From contig NZ_JANUGP010000017.1 of assembly GCF_024753135.1 (NCBI RefSeq), forward strand, positions 62,001 through 126,000: DNA of 64,000 bases, in the 5' to 3' direction. The position numbers were made by a program, and so were the translations under genes. Below the pieces are notes generated by a model. It was given only the letters and a program-made list of their open reading frames with translations, was not told the DNA's origin and ran no database searches. Shown piece by piece: positions 24,590-32,048 of the stretch (positions are counted from its first letter, which is position 1; every line of letters starts with the position of its first letter). This DNA is from Streptomyces pyxinicus. Lineage in GTDB: Bacteria > Actinomycetota > Actinomycetes > Streptomycetales > Streptomycetaceae.

Positions 24590-25606
24590 TCAGGCGCAGG
24601 CCGGCAGGTCGACGGTGTCCAGGGCGCGCACCGGGCGGACGCTGCCCACCGGCTGCCCGCCGCCGAGCAGCGGCTCCCCGGCGAACGCGGCGAGCAGGGC
24701 CGGGTCAACGCCCGCGCGGGCGAGGGCCGCCGCGGCGACGGGTATCCGGGCCCGGTTCGCGCCGTCCGCGATCTTGACGGCGATGGCGCGGCCGTCGGGC
24801 AGCGCGGCGACCTGGACGCCCTCGAAACCGTCCTTGGCGAGCAGTCCGGGTACGGCCCGCATCAGCGCGGCGACGTCACGGCCGGTTCCGGAGGCCATCT
24901 CGGCGTGCTCGCGCATCGCGTCGGCGACGCGGGCCTCGGGGGTGCCGGGCACGGCCGAGGTGATGCGGGCGAGGGCGCGGGCGAGACCGTGCAGGGAGAC
25001 GGCGAACAGCGGGGCGCCGCAGCCGTCCACGGTGACCCGGGCGATGCGCTGGCCGGTGAGGTCCTCGACGATCTCGGCGACGGCCTGCTGGAGCGGGTGC
25101 GCGGGGTCGAGGTAGTCGGTGAGGGACCAGCCGTTGAGCTTGGCCGTCCACAGCATGGCGGCGTGCTTGCCCGAGCAGTTCTGGGCGAGTCGGGAGGCCG
25201 GGCGGCCCGCACGGATCCAGGTGTCCCGGACGGCGGGGTCGAACGGCAGGTCGGGGACGTTGCGCAGGTCGTCCTCGGTGAGTCCGGCCAGGTCGAGGAC
25301 GCGCCGGGTGCCGGCGATGTGGCGTTCCTCGCCGGAGTGGCTGGCGGCGGCGAGCGAGAGCAGTTCGCCGTCCAGGGGCAGTCCGGCCCGCAGCATGGCC
25401 ACGGCCTGGAGGGGCTTGACGGCCGAGCGCGGGTAGAAGGCGGCCTCGATGTCGCCGAGCTGGAACGTGACCCGGCCGTCGGCGTCGAGGACGACGACGG
25501 AGCCGTAATGGATGCCTTCGACGACCCCGCCGCGTATCAGGTGGGCGACGGGGGCGTGGAGGGGTTCGCGGACGACGGGCGCCTCGGCGAGGGAGTCGGT
25601 GTTCAT
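24590..25606 (-). CDS. L-asparaginase II family (thermolabile-type) asparaginase
   Basis: The 338-residue enzyme belongs to the Rhizobium AnsA/asparaginase II family. Family landmarks are VAHLIRGGVVEGIHYGSVVVLD near the start, YPRSAVKPLQAVAML, AASHSGEERHI, QNCSGKHAAMLW and VDGCGAPLFAVSL. It should release ammonia and aspartate from asparagine. ATG 25606 gives the family length. The frame stays open upstream to ATGs at 25768 and 25819 inside the 28-bp repeat, so an extended product (up to 409 residues) is possible. The upstream GntR gene is on the same strand and is the likely regulator. Confidence 0.85.
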   Translation of the reverse strand: MNTDSLAEAPVVREPLHAPVAHLIRGGVVEGIHYGSVVVLDADGRVTFQLGDIEAAFYPRSAVKPLQAVAMLRAGLPLDGELLSLAAASHSGEERHIAGTRRVLDLAGLTEDDLRNVPDLPFDPAVRDTWIRAGRPASRLAQNCSGKHAAMLWTAKLNGWSLTDYLDPAHPLQQAVAEIVEDLTGQRIARVTVDGCGAPLFAVSLHGLARALARITSAVPGTPEARVADAMREHAEMASGTGRDVAALMRAVPGLLAKDGFEGVQVAALPDGRAIAVKIADGANRARIPVAAAALARAGVDPALLAAFAGEPLLGGGQPVGSVRPVRALDTVDLPACA

Positions 25607-25762
25607 CACTGCCTGCATCAGGGGGTCGGGGTGGGCCGGTACGCGGGTCACGCGCCGGCCGTGGGGGTCGTGCGGGACATGCGGACGGGTCGGCCCGGGG
25701 TCGCTTTGCCGATCCGTGGCCGATGCCGCGTCGGCTGGCACAGTGGTGCGGCCGTCGGGGCG

Positions 25763-25905
25763 GATCATGCCTGTCCGCCCGGGCGGGTCATGGCTGTCCC
25801 TCCGGTGCAGGCGGATCATGGCTGTCCCTCCGGTGCAGGCGGATCATGGCTGTCCCTCCGGTGCAGGCGGGTCATGGCTGTCCCTCCGGTGCGGGCGGGT
25901 CCGCC
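25763..25905 (-). repeat. 28-bp tandem repeat carrying Shine-Dalgarno plus ATG in each copy
   Basis: Four copies with exact 28-base spacing place minus-strand ATGs at 25875, 25847, 25819 and 25791. A degenerate copy gives 25768. The four exact copies carry GGAGG seven bases before the ATG; in the degenerate copy it reads GGGCGGACAGGC. The first ATG overlaps the gntR stop as ATGA. Frame from 25875 encodes MTRLHRRDSHDPPAPEGQP and its stop overlaps the ATG at 25819, which is in frame with the asparaginase. Confidence 0.85.
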
Positions 25906-26600
25906 GGCCGGGCGCGCACGATGGCGGTGAGGCTGGTCTCGACCCGGTCCAGGTGATGGCTCATGGCGGCCACCGCGTCGGGTTCGCTGCCGTCGGCCAG
26001 GGCCTCGACGATCGCCCGGTGCTCGCGGTTGGACTGCTCGCGCCGTCCGCCCAGTTCGTTGAGGAAGGCGGACTGGCGGGCCAGCGCGTCGCGGATCTCC
26101 TCGATGACCCGGCGGAAGACCGGGTTCCGGGCCGCTTCGGCGACGGCGAGGTGGAAGAGGGTGTCCATCGCCACCCAGGCGGTGGTGTCCGTCTCCCGTT
26201 CCATCCGGTCGAGCAGGTGGGCCAGGTGGTCCAGGTCCTCGGGGGTGCGGCGCAGGGCCGCGTAGCCGGCGACCGGGATCTCGATGTGGCGGCGCACCTC
26301 CATCAGGTCGCTGGCCGCGTAGTCGCCGAAGGTGGGGTCCTCCACGGCGCCGGCGACGACGAAGGTGCCCTTTCCGGTGCGGGAGACCGTCAGGCCCATC
26401 GTCTGGAGGGCGCGCAGCGCCTCGCGCAGGACGGGCCGGGACACCTCCAGGGTGCGGCACAGCTCGGCCTCGGAGGGCAGCTTGTCGCCGACGGCGTACT
26501 GCCCGCGCTCGATGGCGCCGCGCAGGTGGGTGAGGACCGCCTCCATCGCGCTGACGCGCCGCGGGCCCGGACCACCTGTCTGGCTGTCTGACAGGTTCAC
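25872..26600 (-). CDS. GntR family regulator, FadR/FCD subfamily
   Basis: The 242-residue protein has a winged helix (~18-85: MEAVLTHLRGAIERGQYAVGDKLPSEAELCRTLEVSRPVLREALRALQTMGL) and an all-helical FCD ligand domain (~95-225). FCD metal-site histidines are plausible in DTLFHLAVAEAARN, NREHRAIVEAL and MSHHLDRVE. FCD regulators sense carboxylic acids; with an asparaginase gene downstream, aspartate or a related acid is a reasonable but unproven ligand. The C-terminus DPPAPEGQP is encoded by the first unit of the 28-bp repeat. The GTG start at 26600 lies beside an inverted repeat that may be its own operator. Confidence 0.85.
   Translation of the reverse strand: MNLSDSQTGGPGPRRVSAMEAVLTHLRGAIERGQYAVGDKLPSEAELCRTLEVSRPVLREALRALQTMGLTVSRTGKGTFVVAGAVEDPTFGDYAASDLMEVRRHIEIPVAGYAALRRTPEDLDHLAHLLDRMERETDTTAWVAMDTLFHLAVAEAARNPVFRRVIEEIRDALARQSAFLNELGGRREQSNREHRAIVEALADGSEPDAVAAMSHHLDRVETSLTAIVRARPADPPAPEGQP
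26574..26596. promoter_or_regulatory. Inverted repeat ACCTGTC-N9-GACAGGT at the gntR start
   Basis: Perfect 7-base arms at 26574-26580 and 26590-26596 flank nine bases and lie within the first codons of the gntR gene. A related CTGTC-type dyad is typical of FadR-like operators. Autoregulation is likely. Confidence 0.5.
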
Positions 26601-26658
26601 GGACCGATCGTGCGGTCCGCGGGCCTGGGGTGTCAAGACGGGTCCCGGACACGCGAAC

Positions 26659-26682
26659 GGGGCGCGGCGGACGCCGCGCCCC
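26659..26682 (-). terminator. Hairpin terminator downstream of uppP
   Basis: A 10-bp perfect stem, GGGGCGCGGC / GCCGCGCCCC, with a 4-base loop starts 14 bases after the uppP stop codon at 26696. It separates uppP from the gntR promoter. Confidence 0.7.
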
Positions 26683-26695
26683 GCGGGAGAAGGGT

Positions 26696-27532
26696 TCAGC
26701 TGCTCAGCGTGCCGGTGGCGAGGAGGCCGAGCAGGGCGACGCCGATGACGATCCGGTAGATCACGAAGGCGTTGAAGGAGTGCTTGGCGACGAACTTGAG
26801 CAGCCAGGCGATGGAGGCGTAGGCGACGACGAAGGAGACCACGGTGCCGACCGCGAGCGGGGCCGCGCCGACCCCGGTGCCGAGGGCGTCCTTCAGCTCG
26901 TAGACCCCGGCGCCGGTCAGGGCCGGGATGCCGAGGAAGAAGGAGAGCCGGGTGGCGGCGACCCGGTCCAGGTCGAGGATGAGCGCGGTCGACATGGTGG
27001 CGCCGGAGCGGGAGAAGCCGGGGAAGAGCAGGGCGAGGATCTGGGAGCAGCCGACCCACATCGCGTCCTTGAAGGAGGTGTCGTCCTCCCCGCGCTTGTG
27101 CCGGCCCATCTGGTCGGCGGCCCACATCACGCCCGAGCCGACGATGAGCGAGCCGGCGACCACCCACAGGGAGGCGAGCGGGCCGTCGATCAGCGGCTTG
27201 GCGGCGAGGCCGACCACGACGATCGGGATGGTCGCGGCGATCACCCACCAGGCGAACTTGTAGTCGTGGTGGTAGCGCTCCTCGCGGTCGGCCAGGCCGC
27301 GGAACCAGGCGGTGACGATCCGCCGGATGTCCTTGAAGAAGTACACGAGCACGGCGGCGATGGCACCGACCTGGATGACGGCCGAGAACCCGACGACGGA
27401 CGCGTCGTCGACGGGGATGTCCATGAGCCCCTCGGCGATCTTCAGGTGACCGGTGGAGGACACCGGGAGGAACTCGGTCACCCCCTCGACTACCCCGAGG
27501 ACGACGGCTTGACCGACGGAGATGGCGCTCAT
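26696..27532 (-). CDS. uppP: Undecaprenyl-diphosphatase (BacA type)
   Basis: UppP recycles the peptidoglycan lipid carrier by dephosphorylating undecaprenyl diphosphate at the membrane, and gives bacitracin tolerance. The 278-residue polytopic protein has both signatures: EGVTEFLPVSSTGHL (~16-30) and the PGxSRSGATMSTAL loop (FPGFSRSGATMSTAL, ~170-184). Between them lie membrane helices and a hydrophilic loop, GRHKRGEDDTSFKD. ATG 27532 is used. A BlaI-like dyad lies 32 bases upstream of the start codon, suggesting regulated expression. Streptomycetes often carry more than one copy. Confidence 0.92.
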   Translation of the reverse strand: MSAISVGQAVVLGVVEGVTEFLPVSSTGHLKIAEGLMDIPVDDASVVGFSAVIQVGAIAAVLVYFFKDIRRIVTAWFRGLADREERYHHDYKFAWWVIAATIPIVVVGLAAKPLIDGPLASLWVVAGSLIVGSGVMWAADQMGRHKRGEDDTSFKDAMWVGCSQILALLFPGFSRSGATMSTALILDLDRVAATRLSFFLGIPALTGAGVYELKDALGTGVGAAPLAVGTVVSFVVAYASIAWLLKFVAKHSFNAFVIYRIVIGVALLGLLATGTLSS

Positions 27533-27563
27533 GGGATCCAGTTCTGAGGATAGTTGGTCGACA

Positions 27564-27579
27564 GTGCTGTAGACAGTAC
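27564..27579. promoter_or_regulatory. BlaI/MecI-like dyad upstream of uppP
   Basis: GTGCTGTAGACAGTAC forms GTRCTGT / ACAGYAC arms around two central bases with one mismatch. The TGTAGACA core resembles operators of BlaI/CopY-type winged-helix repressors, which often control envelope-stress genes. No blaI gene is in the window. Confidence 0.4.
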
Positions 27580-27719
27580 TCGCGGCGAGGCCGCCACCCT
27601 ACTCGCGACGGCGGAGGCGGCGGCCCGCAGGGAGCCGCCTCCGGCTCGCGGGGCAGCGCACCGGCGCGGCGCCGCTTCCCGGCACGGTCACGGCCCGGAG
27701 CCCGGTTCACAACCGGTTC

Positions 27720-28697
27720 TTACCTCGCCCGTCCCGCTTCGGCGGAGGCGGGCCGCGCGCAGACCGCGACGCCAGGCTCCCACAGGCTGCCGAGGACCAG
27801 GTGATCACCGACCGCGCAGACGCTGGTGACCATGCGGTAGCCGGAGCGGCGGCGGTTCAGGTGGTGCACGGTGCGGCCGTGGTCGTCCAGGGCCAGGACG
27901 CCGACCGTGCCGCTCGGCCGGTACGGCGCGTGGACCGCGGCCCGGGCCGCGGCGGCGCGGACGGCCGCGGACGTGCGGTGCAGCAGGTCGAGCGGGGGCA
28001 CGCGGGGACTGGCCAGGGCGACCCAGACCGGGCCGTCGGGGCCCGCGCGCCACAGGTTGTCCGGCATGCCGGGCAGGTCGGCGAACAGGTCGCTGCTCCC
28101 GGCGCGCGGACCGGTCAGATGGAAGCGGATCAGGCGGCGGGCCCCGGTCTCGGCGACCACCAGGAAGGATCCGTCCCCGCTCAGGGCGATCCCGTTGGCG
28201 AACTGGAGCCCCTCAAGCAGGACTTCGGGTTCCCGGGCGCCCGGGGCGAGCCTGAGCAGCCGCCCGGTGCCGGTGTGCTCGACGATGTCGCCTATCCACT
28301 GGTCCAGCGGATGGCGGCGGCTGGAGACGGTGAAGCAGACGGTGCCGTCGGGCAGGGCGACCGCGTTGCTGCAGAACCGCAGCGGCTCCCCCGCCACGGA
28401 GTCGGCGAGAACGTGGACGGTGCCGTCGTCGGGGCCGACCCGCAGCAGGCCGCGCTCCGCGTCGCACACCAACAGGTCGCCGTCGGGAAGGAGTTCGAGG
28501 CCGAGCGGACGCCCACCGGTGTCGGCGAGCACCTCCGCCCGTGCGGTGCGCGGGTCGCCGAGGTGGTCGACGCGCAGGATACGGCCGTCCGCCACGCCGG
28601 TCAGCACCCGGCCCCGGGCGTCGACGACCACGTCCTCGGGGCCCCGGGCGCCCAGGGAGACGTAATGCAGCGGGACGAGTGCGGTGGATCGGTCCAT
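27720..28697 (-). CDS. SMP-30/gluconolactonase/strictosidine synthase-like beta-propeller protein
   Basis: The 325-residue protein is made of repeated propeller blades: GPEDVVVDARGRVLTGVADGRILRV, PLGLELLPDGDLLVCDAERGLLRV, and FANGIALSGDGSFLVVAETGARRLIRF. The last carries the N-G-I-A..D...V.E family signature. PGMPDNLWRAGPDGPVWVAL is the usual third block. Related enzymes are lactonases or esterases using a central calcium ion; the substrate is unknown. There is no signal peptide from ATG 28697. It lies 80 bp downstream of an arsR-like gene on the same strand and may be controlled by it. Confidence 0.8.
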   Translation of the reverse strand: MDRSTALVPLHYVSLGARGPEDVVVDARGRVLTGVADGRILRVDHLGDPRTARAEVLADTGGRPLGLELLPDGDLLVCDAERGLLRVGPDDGTVHVLADSVAGEPLRFCSNAVALPDGTVCFTVSSRRHPLDQWIGDIVEHTGTGRLLRLAPGAREPEVLLEGLQFANGIALSGDGSFLVVAETGARRLIRFHLTGPRAGSSDLFADLPGMPDNLWRAGPDGPVWVALASPRVPPLDLLHRTSAAVRAAAARAAVHAPYRPSGTVGVLALDDHGRTVHHLNRRRSGYRMVTSVCAVGDHLVLGSLWEPGVAVCARPASAEAGRAR

Positions 28698-28777
28698 GGT
28701 GCGGTGCCCTTCGCCGTCGGAGTGACTGCGCCGTCGGAGCGACTGTCTCGGCTCGGCGCCTTGCCGGTACCCCGTGG

Positions 28778-29062
28778 TCACCAGCCCTTCTCGAACAGGC
28801 GGGCCACCTCGGCGATCCTGACCTCGTCGCGCCGGTAGTAGGTGCGGCAGCGGACTCGCCGGGTGCGCAGCATGCCGAGGCTGCTCAGGAGGTGCAGGTG
28901 CGCGAGGGCGGTGCGCCGGGGCACGCCGAGCTTGGTGGCGACGGCGCGTGCGGTGACACCGGTGTCGGCGGGGTCACGGCCGGCCACGGGGAAGTGGTCC
29001 GTGGGGTCCTTGAGCCACTCCAGGATGGTCTTCCGTATGCGGCCCGAGGGAGTTCCCGTCAC
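28778..29062 (-). CDS. ArsR-like winged-helix regulator
   Basis: The small 94-residue protein has a winged-helix fold: RKTILEWLKDPTDHF, then VTARAVATKLGVPRRTALAHLHLLSSLGMLRTRRVRCRTYYRRDE. Its order fits ArsR/helix-turn-helix proteins that recognise DNA as dimers. Cysteine occurs only once (in RVRCRTYY), so classic metal sensing by a cysteine pair is unlikely. GTG 29062 has GGAGGG seven bases upstream. It faces a divergent glyoxalase-fold gene and precedes the SMP-30-like gene, so it could control either. Confidence 0.72.
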   Translation of the reverse strand: MTGTPSGRIRKTILEWLKDPTDHFPVAGRDPADTGVTARAVATKLGVPRRTALAHLHLLSSLGMLRTRRVRCRTYYRRDEVRIAEVARLFEKGW

Positions 29063-29309
29063 CCGTCAGCCCTCCGTCCCCGGCCTCCTCGTCAGCCGTG
29101 TTCCACTGTGCCCCGCCCGGCGCCGTCCCGTCCGGTGGTCCGCGAGCGTTGTCCGGTACCGCACGCCGGACCGGTCGGGGGCAGCGGTGCGACCCGGCCA
29201 CGCCAGGAGACCGGTCAGGATCGGAGAAGCCATGGCCGGCGCACCGTGCCTAACGTGTGAGCACCGGCGGGAACCCGTCGGCACGCACACCCCAGGAGGA
29301 ATGAGTTCC

Positions 29310-29663
29310 ATGACCGCCGCCGGCCTGCAGACGATCATCTACCCCGTCAAGGACCTGGAGAAGGCCAAGCCTCTGTTCGCCGCGCTGCTCGGGGTGGCGC
29401 CGTACGCGGACGAGCCGTACTACGTCGGCTACAAGGCCGCCGGCCAGGACGTGGGCCTCGACCCGAGCGGACACGCCAAGGGCATGACCGGACCGGTGCC
29501 TTACTGGCACGTGACCGATCTGCGCGCCCGCCTGGCGGCCCTCCTGGAGGCCGGTGCCGAACCGCTCCAGGACGTTCAGGACGTCGGCGGCGGGCGGCTG
29601 ATCGCCTCGGTCCGGGACGCCGACGGCAACCTCGTCGGCCTGCTCCAGGACCCGGCGGCCTGA
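29310..29663 (+). CDS. VOC (glyoxalase/bleomycin resistance) family protein
   Basis: The 117-residue single VOC domain has two beta-alpha-beta-beta-beta modules: LQTIIYPVKDLEKAKPLFAALLGVAPYAD and the second half YWHVTDLRARLAALLEAGAEPLQDVQDVGGGRLIASVRDADGNLVGLL. The usual metal-ligand positions read H (YWHV) and a late D/N rather than a full H-E set. Catalysis is therefore uncertain, and ligand binding or resistance by sequestration is possible. ATG 29310 is nine bases after AGGAGG; ATG 29301 would abut it. Confidence 0.8.
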   Translation: MTAAGLQTIIYPVKDLEKAKPLFAALLGVAPYADEPYYVGYKAAGQDVGLDPSGHAKGMTGPVPYWHVTDLRARLAALLEAGAEPLQDVQDVGGGRLIASVRDADGNLVGLLQDPAA

Positions 29664-29686
29664 GGCGCGGATCCCGCCGGGCGCCT

Positions 29687-29705
29687 ACTAGTTGCACACT
29701 CAACG
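29687..29705. promoter_or_regulatory. MarR-type operator sharing a 12-bp core with the fadH palindrome
   Basis: ACTAGTTGCACA at 29687-29698 is identical to the right half of the 6121-6144 palindrome, followed by CTCAACG, which forms imperfect AGTTG/CAACG symmetry. It lies 36 bases before the marR start and would cover the -35 region. Confidence 0.6.
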
Positions 29706-29728
29706 ACTGGCCGGATCGGTGCTACGGT
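29700..29728 (+). promoter_or_regulatory. Predicted promoter of a leaderless marR gene
   Basis: A -35-like TCAACG (29700-29705) and -10-like TACGGT (29723-29728) are 17 bases apart. The ATG at 29735 is only seven bases after the -10 and has no Shine-Dalgarno, as expected for a leaderless message. Confidence 0.45.
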
Positions 29729-29734
29729 TCCGGT

Positions 29735-30130
29735 ATGGCAGTGAAGACGCCCGACCGGCTTGAGGACCGGTGGCGGGACATCCTCGCGGTGCACGCGCGC
29801 ACGATGTGTGAGATCGACCGGGTCCTCCACCCGCACGGGCTGGGTGCGAGCGACTTCGAGGTGCTGGACATCCTGGCGGCGGAATCGCCCCGGGAAGGCG
29901 ACCAGTGCCGGGTGCAGAACCTGGTCGGACGCGTGCATCTCAGCCAGAGCGCGCTGTCCCGGCTGATCGGCCGCCTGGAGAAGGACGGGCTGGTACGGCG
30001 CTCGGTGTGCGCGGAGGACCGGCGCGGGGTGTGGGTCGCACTCACCCCCAGGGGCCGTGAACTGCACGCCGAGGTACGGCCCGTGCAGCGTGAGGTGCTG
30101 CGGCGCATGCTGGCCGGCGGGGCGGAGTAG
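29735..30130 (+). CDS. MarR family transcriptional regulator (probably leaderless)
   Basis: The 131-residue protein has the MarR winged helix: LGASDFEVLDILAAESPREG, CRVQNLVGRVHLSQSALSRLIGRLEKDGLVRRSVCAEDRRGVWVALTPRGREL. Dimerising helices are at both ends. Two cysteines (CRVQ and VCAEDRR) near the DNA-binding region could give redox sensitivity, but this is speculative. The promoter carries an operator core identical to half of the fadH palindrome. This protein is therefore my best candidate for the fadH repressor. Confidence 0.83.
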   Translation: MAVKTPDRLEDRWRDILAVHARTMCEIDRVLHPHGLGASDFEVLDILAAESPREGDQCRVQNLVGRVHLSQSALSRLIGRLEKDGLVRRSVCAEDRRGVWVALTPRGRELHAEVRPVQREVLRRMLAGGAE

Positions 30131-30160
30131 GGTCCGGCCTCGGTGGCCGGTAGCCGGCCG

Positions 30161-31282
30161 CTATCCGTTCCCGGGAGTGTCGGGAACCGGTTCCGGCCGG
30201 TCCGTGCCGGGCCGCCTGTCCACCGGGCGCCGGGGCGGAATCGGGTCGGCGGGGAAGTCCCGGGGGCCGGTCCACAGCGCCGGTACGGCGTCGCAGCGGC
30301 GGCACAGTTCGTAGGCGACGGCCTCGTAGTTGACCCGCCAGCCCGTGAAGTGCGGCCAGGCCTCCTTCGCCGGACGCCCGGCCCGGAAGCCGGCCCGCTC
30401 CAGCATCTCCACCGCGGCCTCGAACTCGGCGAAGGCGAGCCGGACGGGCCCCTCCGGCGCGGGGTCGGGGTCGAAGGGGATGCGCAGGGCACGGGCGATG
30501 TCCCGCAGCGCGGTGAAGCCCGCGCGCAGCACCAGCCGGGCCTCCGCCGGCGCGGCACGCGGGTCCAGGGCGAGCTGGAGGGCCGCCGCGTCCAGCACGG
30601 CGACGAGTGCGACCAGCCAGCTGCGGTGCGGGCGCGGCGAGCGGAAGGTGAGCAGGACGGGATACGTGGAGTGGCTCTCGCCCATGTCGGCGGCGAGCCG
30701 CTCCCAGGCCCGGTACAGGTCGGGCAGCGCGGTCTCGGTGTCCACCAGCCACTGCCGGGCCAGGATCTCCGGGCCCCAGGAGGGCTCACCGGCCCGCGCC
30801 TGGAGCAGGGTGACCTCCACTTCTCGGCGGTTGTAGGCGGCGTAGAGCGTGGGCAGGTAGGCGATCTGCAGGGCGATCAGGACGGGCCCGGTGGCCGCGG
30901 CCATGAAGTCGAGCGCCGAGAGCTTCAGCCGGGCGCCGCCGGCGAACCCGAGGGTGAACAGGCTGGAGCCGGCCTCGCGGAAGGCGGTGGCCCAGGACAG
31001 CGGGGACGCCGCGTACAGCAGCAGGCCGTAGGCGAGCAGGGCTCCGGCGAGCCAGCTCGTCAGCATGCCGACCAGCACCAGCGGCGCGAGCCAGGTCTGC
31101 GCGCGGTCGATCGCGTCGTAGCCGCCGCGCCGGGCGGTCAGCCGCAGGACGCGGCGCAGCAGCCACCAGAGCCGGAAGACCAGCGCCGAATAGAGGCCCC
31201 GGGGAACCACGAGGGTCCGCAGGACGCTGCTCAGCACGAGGATCAGGACCAGGGCCCCGGCGGCGCCGGCGAGTGCTTCCAT
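30161..31282 (-). CDS. Membrane protein with a channel-like pore loop, function unknown
   Basis: The 373-residue protein has four to five hydrophobic segments in the first 160 residues. The stretch YGLLLYAASPLSWATAFREAGSSLFTLGFAGG resembles the helix-pore loop-filter arrangement of potassium channels, though the canonical TVGYG is replaced by TLGFAG. The remainder (~165-350) is a cytoplasmic helical domain with one further hydrophobic stretch. No RCK or nucleotide-binding fold is obvious. ATG 31282 opens directly into the first helix. Channel function is only inferred from layout. Confidence 0.65.
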   Translation of the reverse strand: MEALAGAAGALVLILVLSSVLRTLVVPRGLYSALVFRLWWLLRRVLRLTARRGGYDAIDRAQTWLAPLVLVGMLTSWLAGALLAYGLLLYAASPLSWATAFREAGSSLFTLGFAGGARLKLSALDFMAAATGPVLIALQIAYLPTLYAAYNRREVEVTLLQARAGEPSWGPEILARQWLVDTETALPDLYRAWERLAADMGESHSTYPVLLTFRSPRPHRSWLVALVAVLDAAALQLALDPRAAPAEARLVLRAGFTALRDIARALRIPFDPDPAPEGPVRLAFAEFEAAVEMLERAGFRAGRPAKEAWPHFTGWRVNYEAVAYELCRRCDAVPALWTGPRDFPADPIPPRRPVDRRPGTDRPEPVPDTPGNG

Positions 31283-31391
31283 GCGGGCATTGTCACGGAA
31301 AGGACGGCGCGTCCTGGCCTGTGCCTCTCGGTGACCGGAAGATCACCGGCCGGGGGTGAGCGGAGGTCGGCGCCGCTCACCCCTCACCGGG

Positions 31392-31790
31392 TCAGCGCGC
31401 CAGCAGGGTACGGACGCCCTGTGAGGTCAGGGTGAGCGCGTGCGCGGAGTTGCCGTCGATGGCGAGGGAGAGATCCTCCTCGGGCCACTGGGAGGCCAGC
31501 GCGCCCAGCGGGATCAGGCGGTAGCGCGAGACGAACGGCAGCAGCCCGGTCATCTCGCCCTCGGTGGTGAAGACGGGGACGACCGGGTCGCCCCCGGGCT
31601 GTTCCAGTATGGGCAGGGCCACCGTGGTGGCGTCGGCGCCCTCGCCGTCGACCGCGTCGTCCGGCACCGGGACGAGTACGTCGGTGTGGGCGAGGGTGTC
31701 CAGAGCGGTCTGGTCCTCGGCGTTCACCACCAGCGCGTCCAGCGCCTGCTGGGCCGGCGTCGGCAGGTCGTCGTGTGTGGGTGTCTCCAT
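31392..31790 (-). CDS. SseB-like N-terminal domain protein
   Basis: The 132-residue acidic soluble protein has the SseB N-terminal-domain pattern: TPAQQALDALVVNAEDQTALDTLAHTDVLVPVPDD, then VVPVFTTEGEMTGLLPF and VRTLLAR at the end. Such domains occur singly in many streptomycete proteins with no assigned role. ATG 31790 follows AGGGGA six bases upstream. It appears monocistronic. Confidence 0.72.
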   Translation of the reverse strand: METPTHDDLPTPAQQALDALVVNAEDQTALDTLAHTDVLVPVPDDAVDGEGADATTVALPILEQPGGDPVVPVFTTEGEMTGLLPFVSRYRLIPLGALASQWPEEDLSLAIDGNSAHALTLTSQGVRTLLAR

Positions 31791-32021
31791 GGCAGATCCC
31801 CTGATAGCGGCGTTCGTACGGGCCGCCCGGACGGGTCGGCGCCCGGGCATGCTTCCGGCTCGCGTACCCGGTGGGGTGCCGGGCATGCGTGACGATCGCC
31901 GCCGGGTGCGGTGGCGGAGCGGTGGAGGTCGGCGGCAGACTCCGCGCGCCCACCGCCGCTGCGGCCTGGGGACTCGCCGGGCCGGCGAGACTCCGCCCCC
32001 CGCGTGACGACGGCGGCCCGC

Positions 32022-32048
32022 AGGCCGGTCAGGCCGGTCAGGCCGGTC
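32022..32048. repeat. Three tandem 9-bp repeats (AGGCCGGTC) at the NCS1 gene end
   Basis: Perfect copies at 32022, 32031 and 32040 run up to the stop codon of the permease gene (stop at 32047-32049). The repeat is probably a slippage product with no coding effect except at the stop. Confidence 0.7.

Noticed and set aside
25763..25905. CRISPR array
   Set aside because: The 28-bp units are directly adjacent without spacers and contain ribosome sites, so it is a plain tandem repeat and not a CRISPR array.
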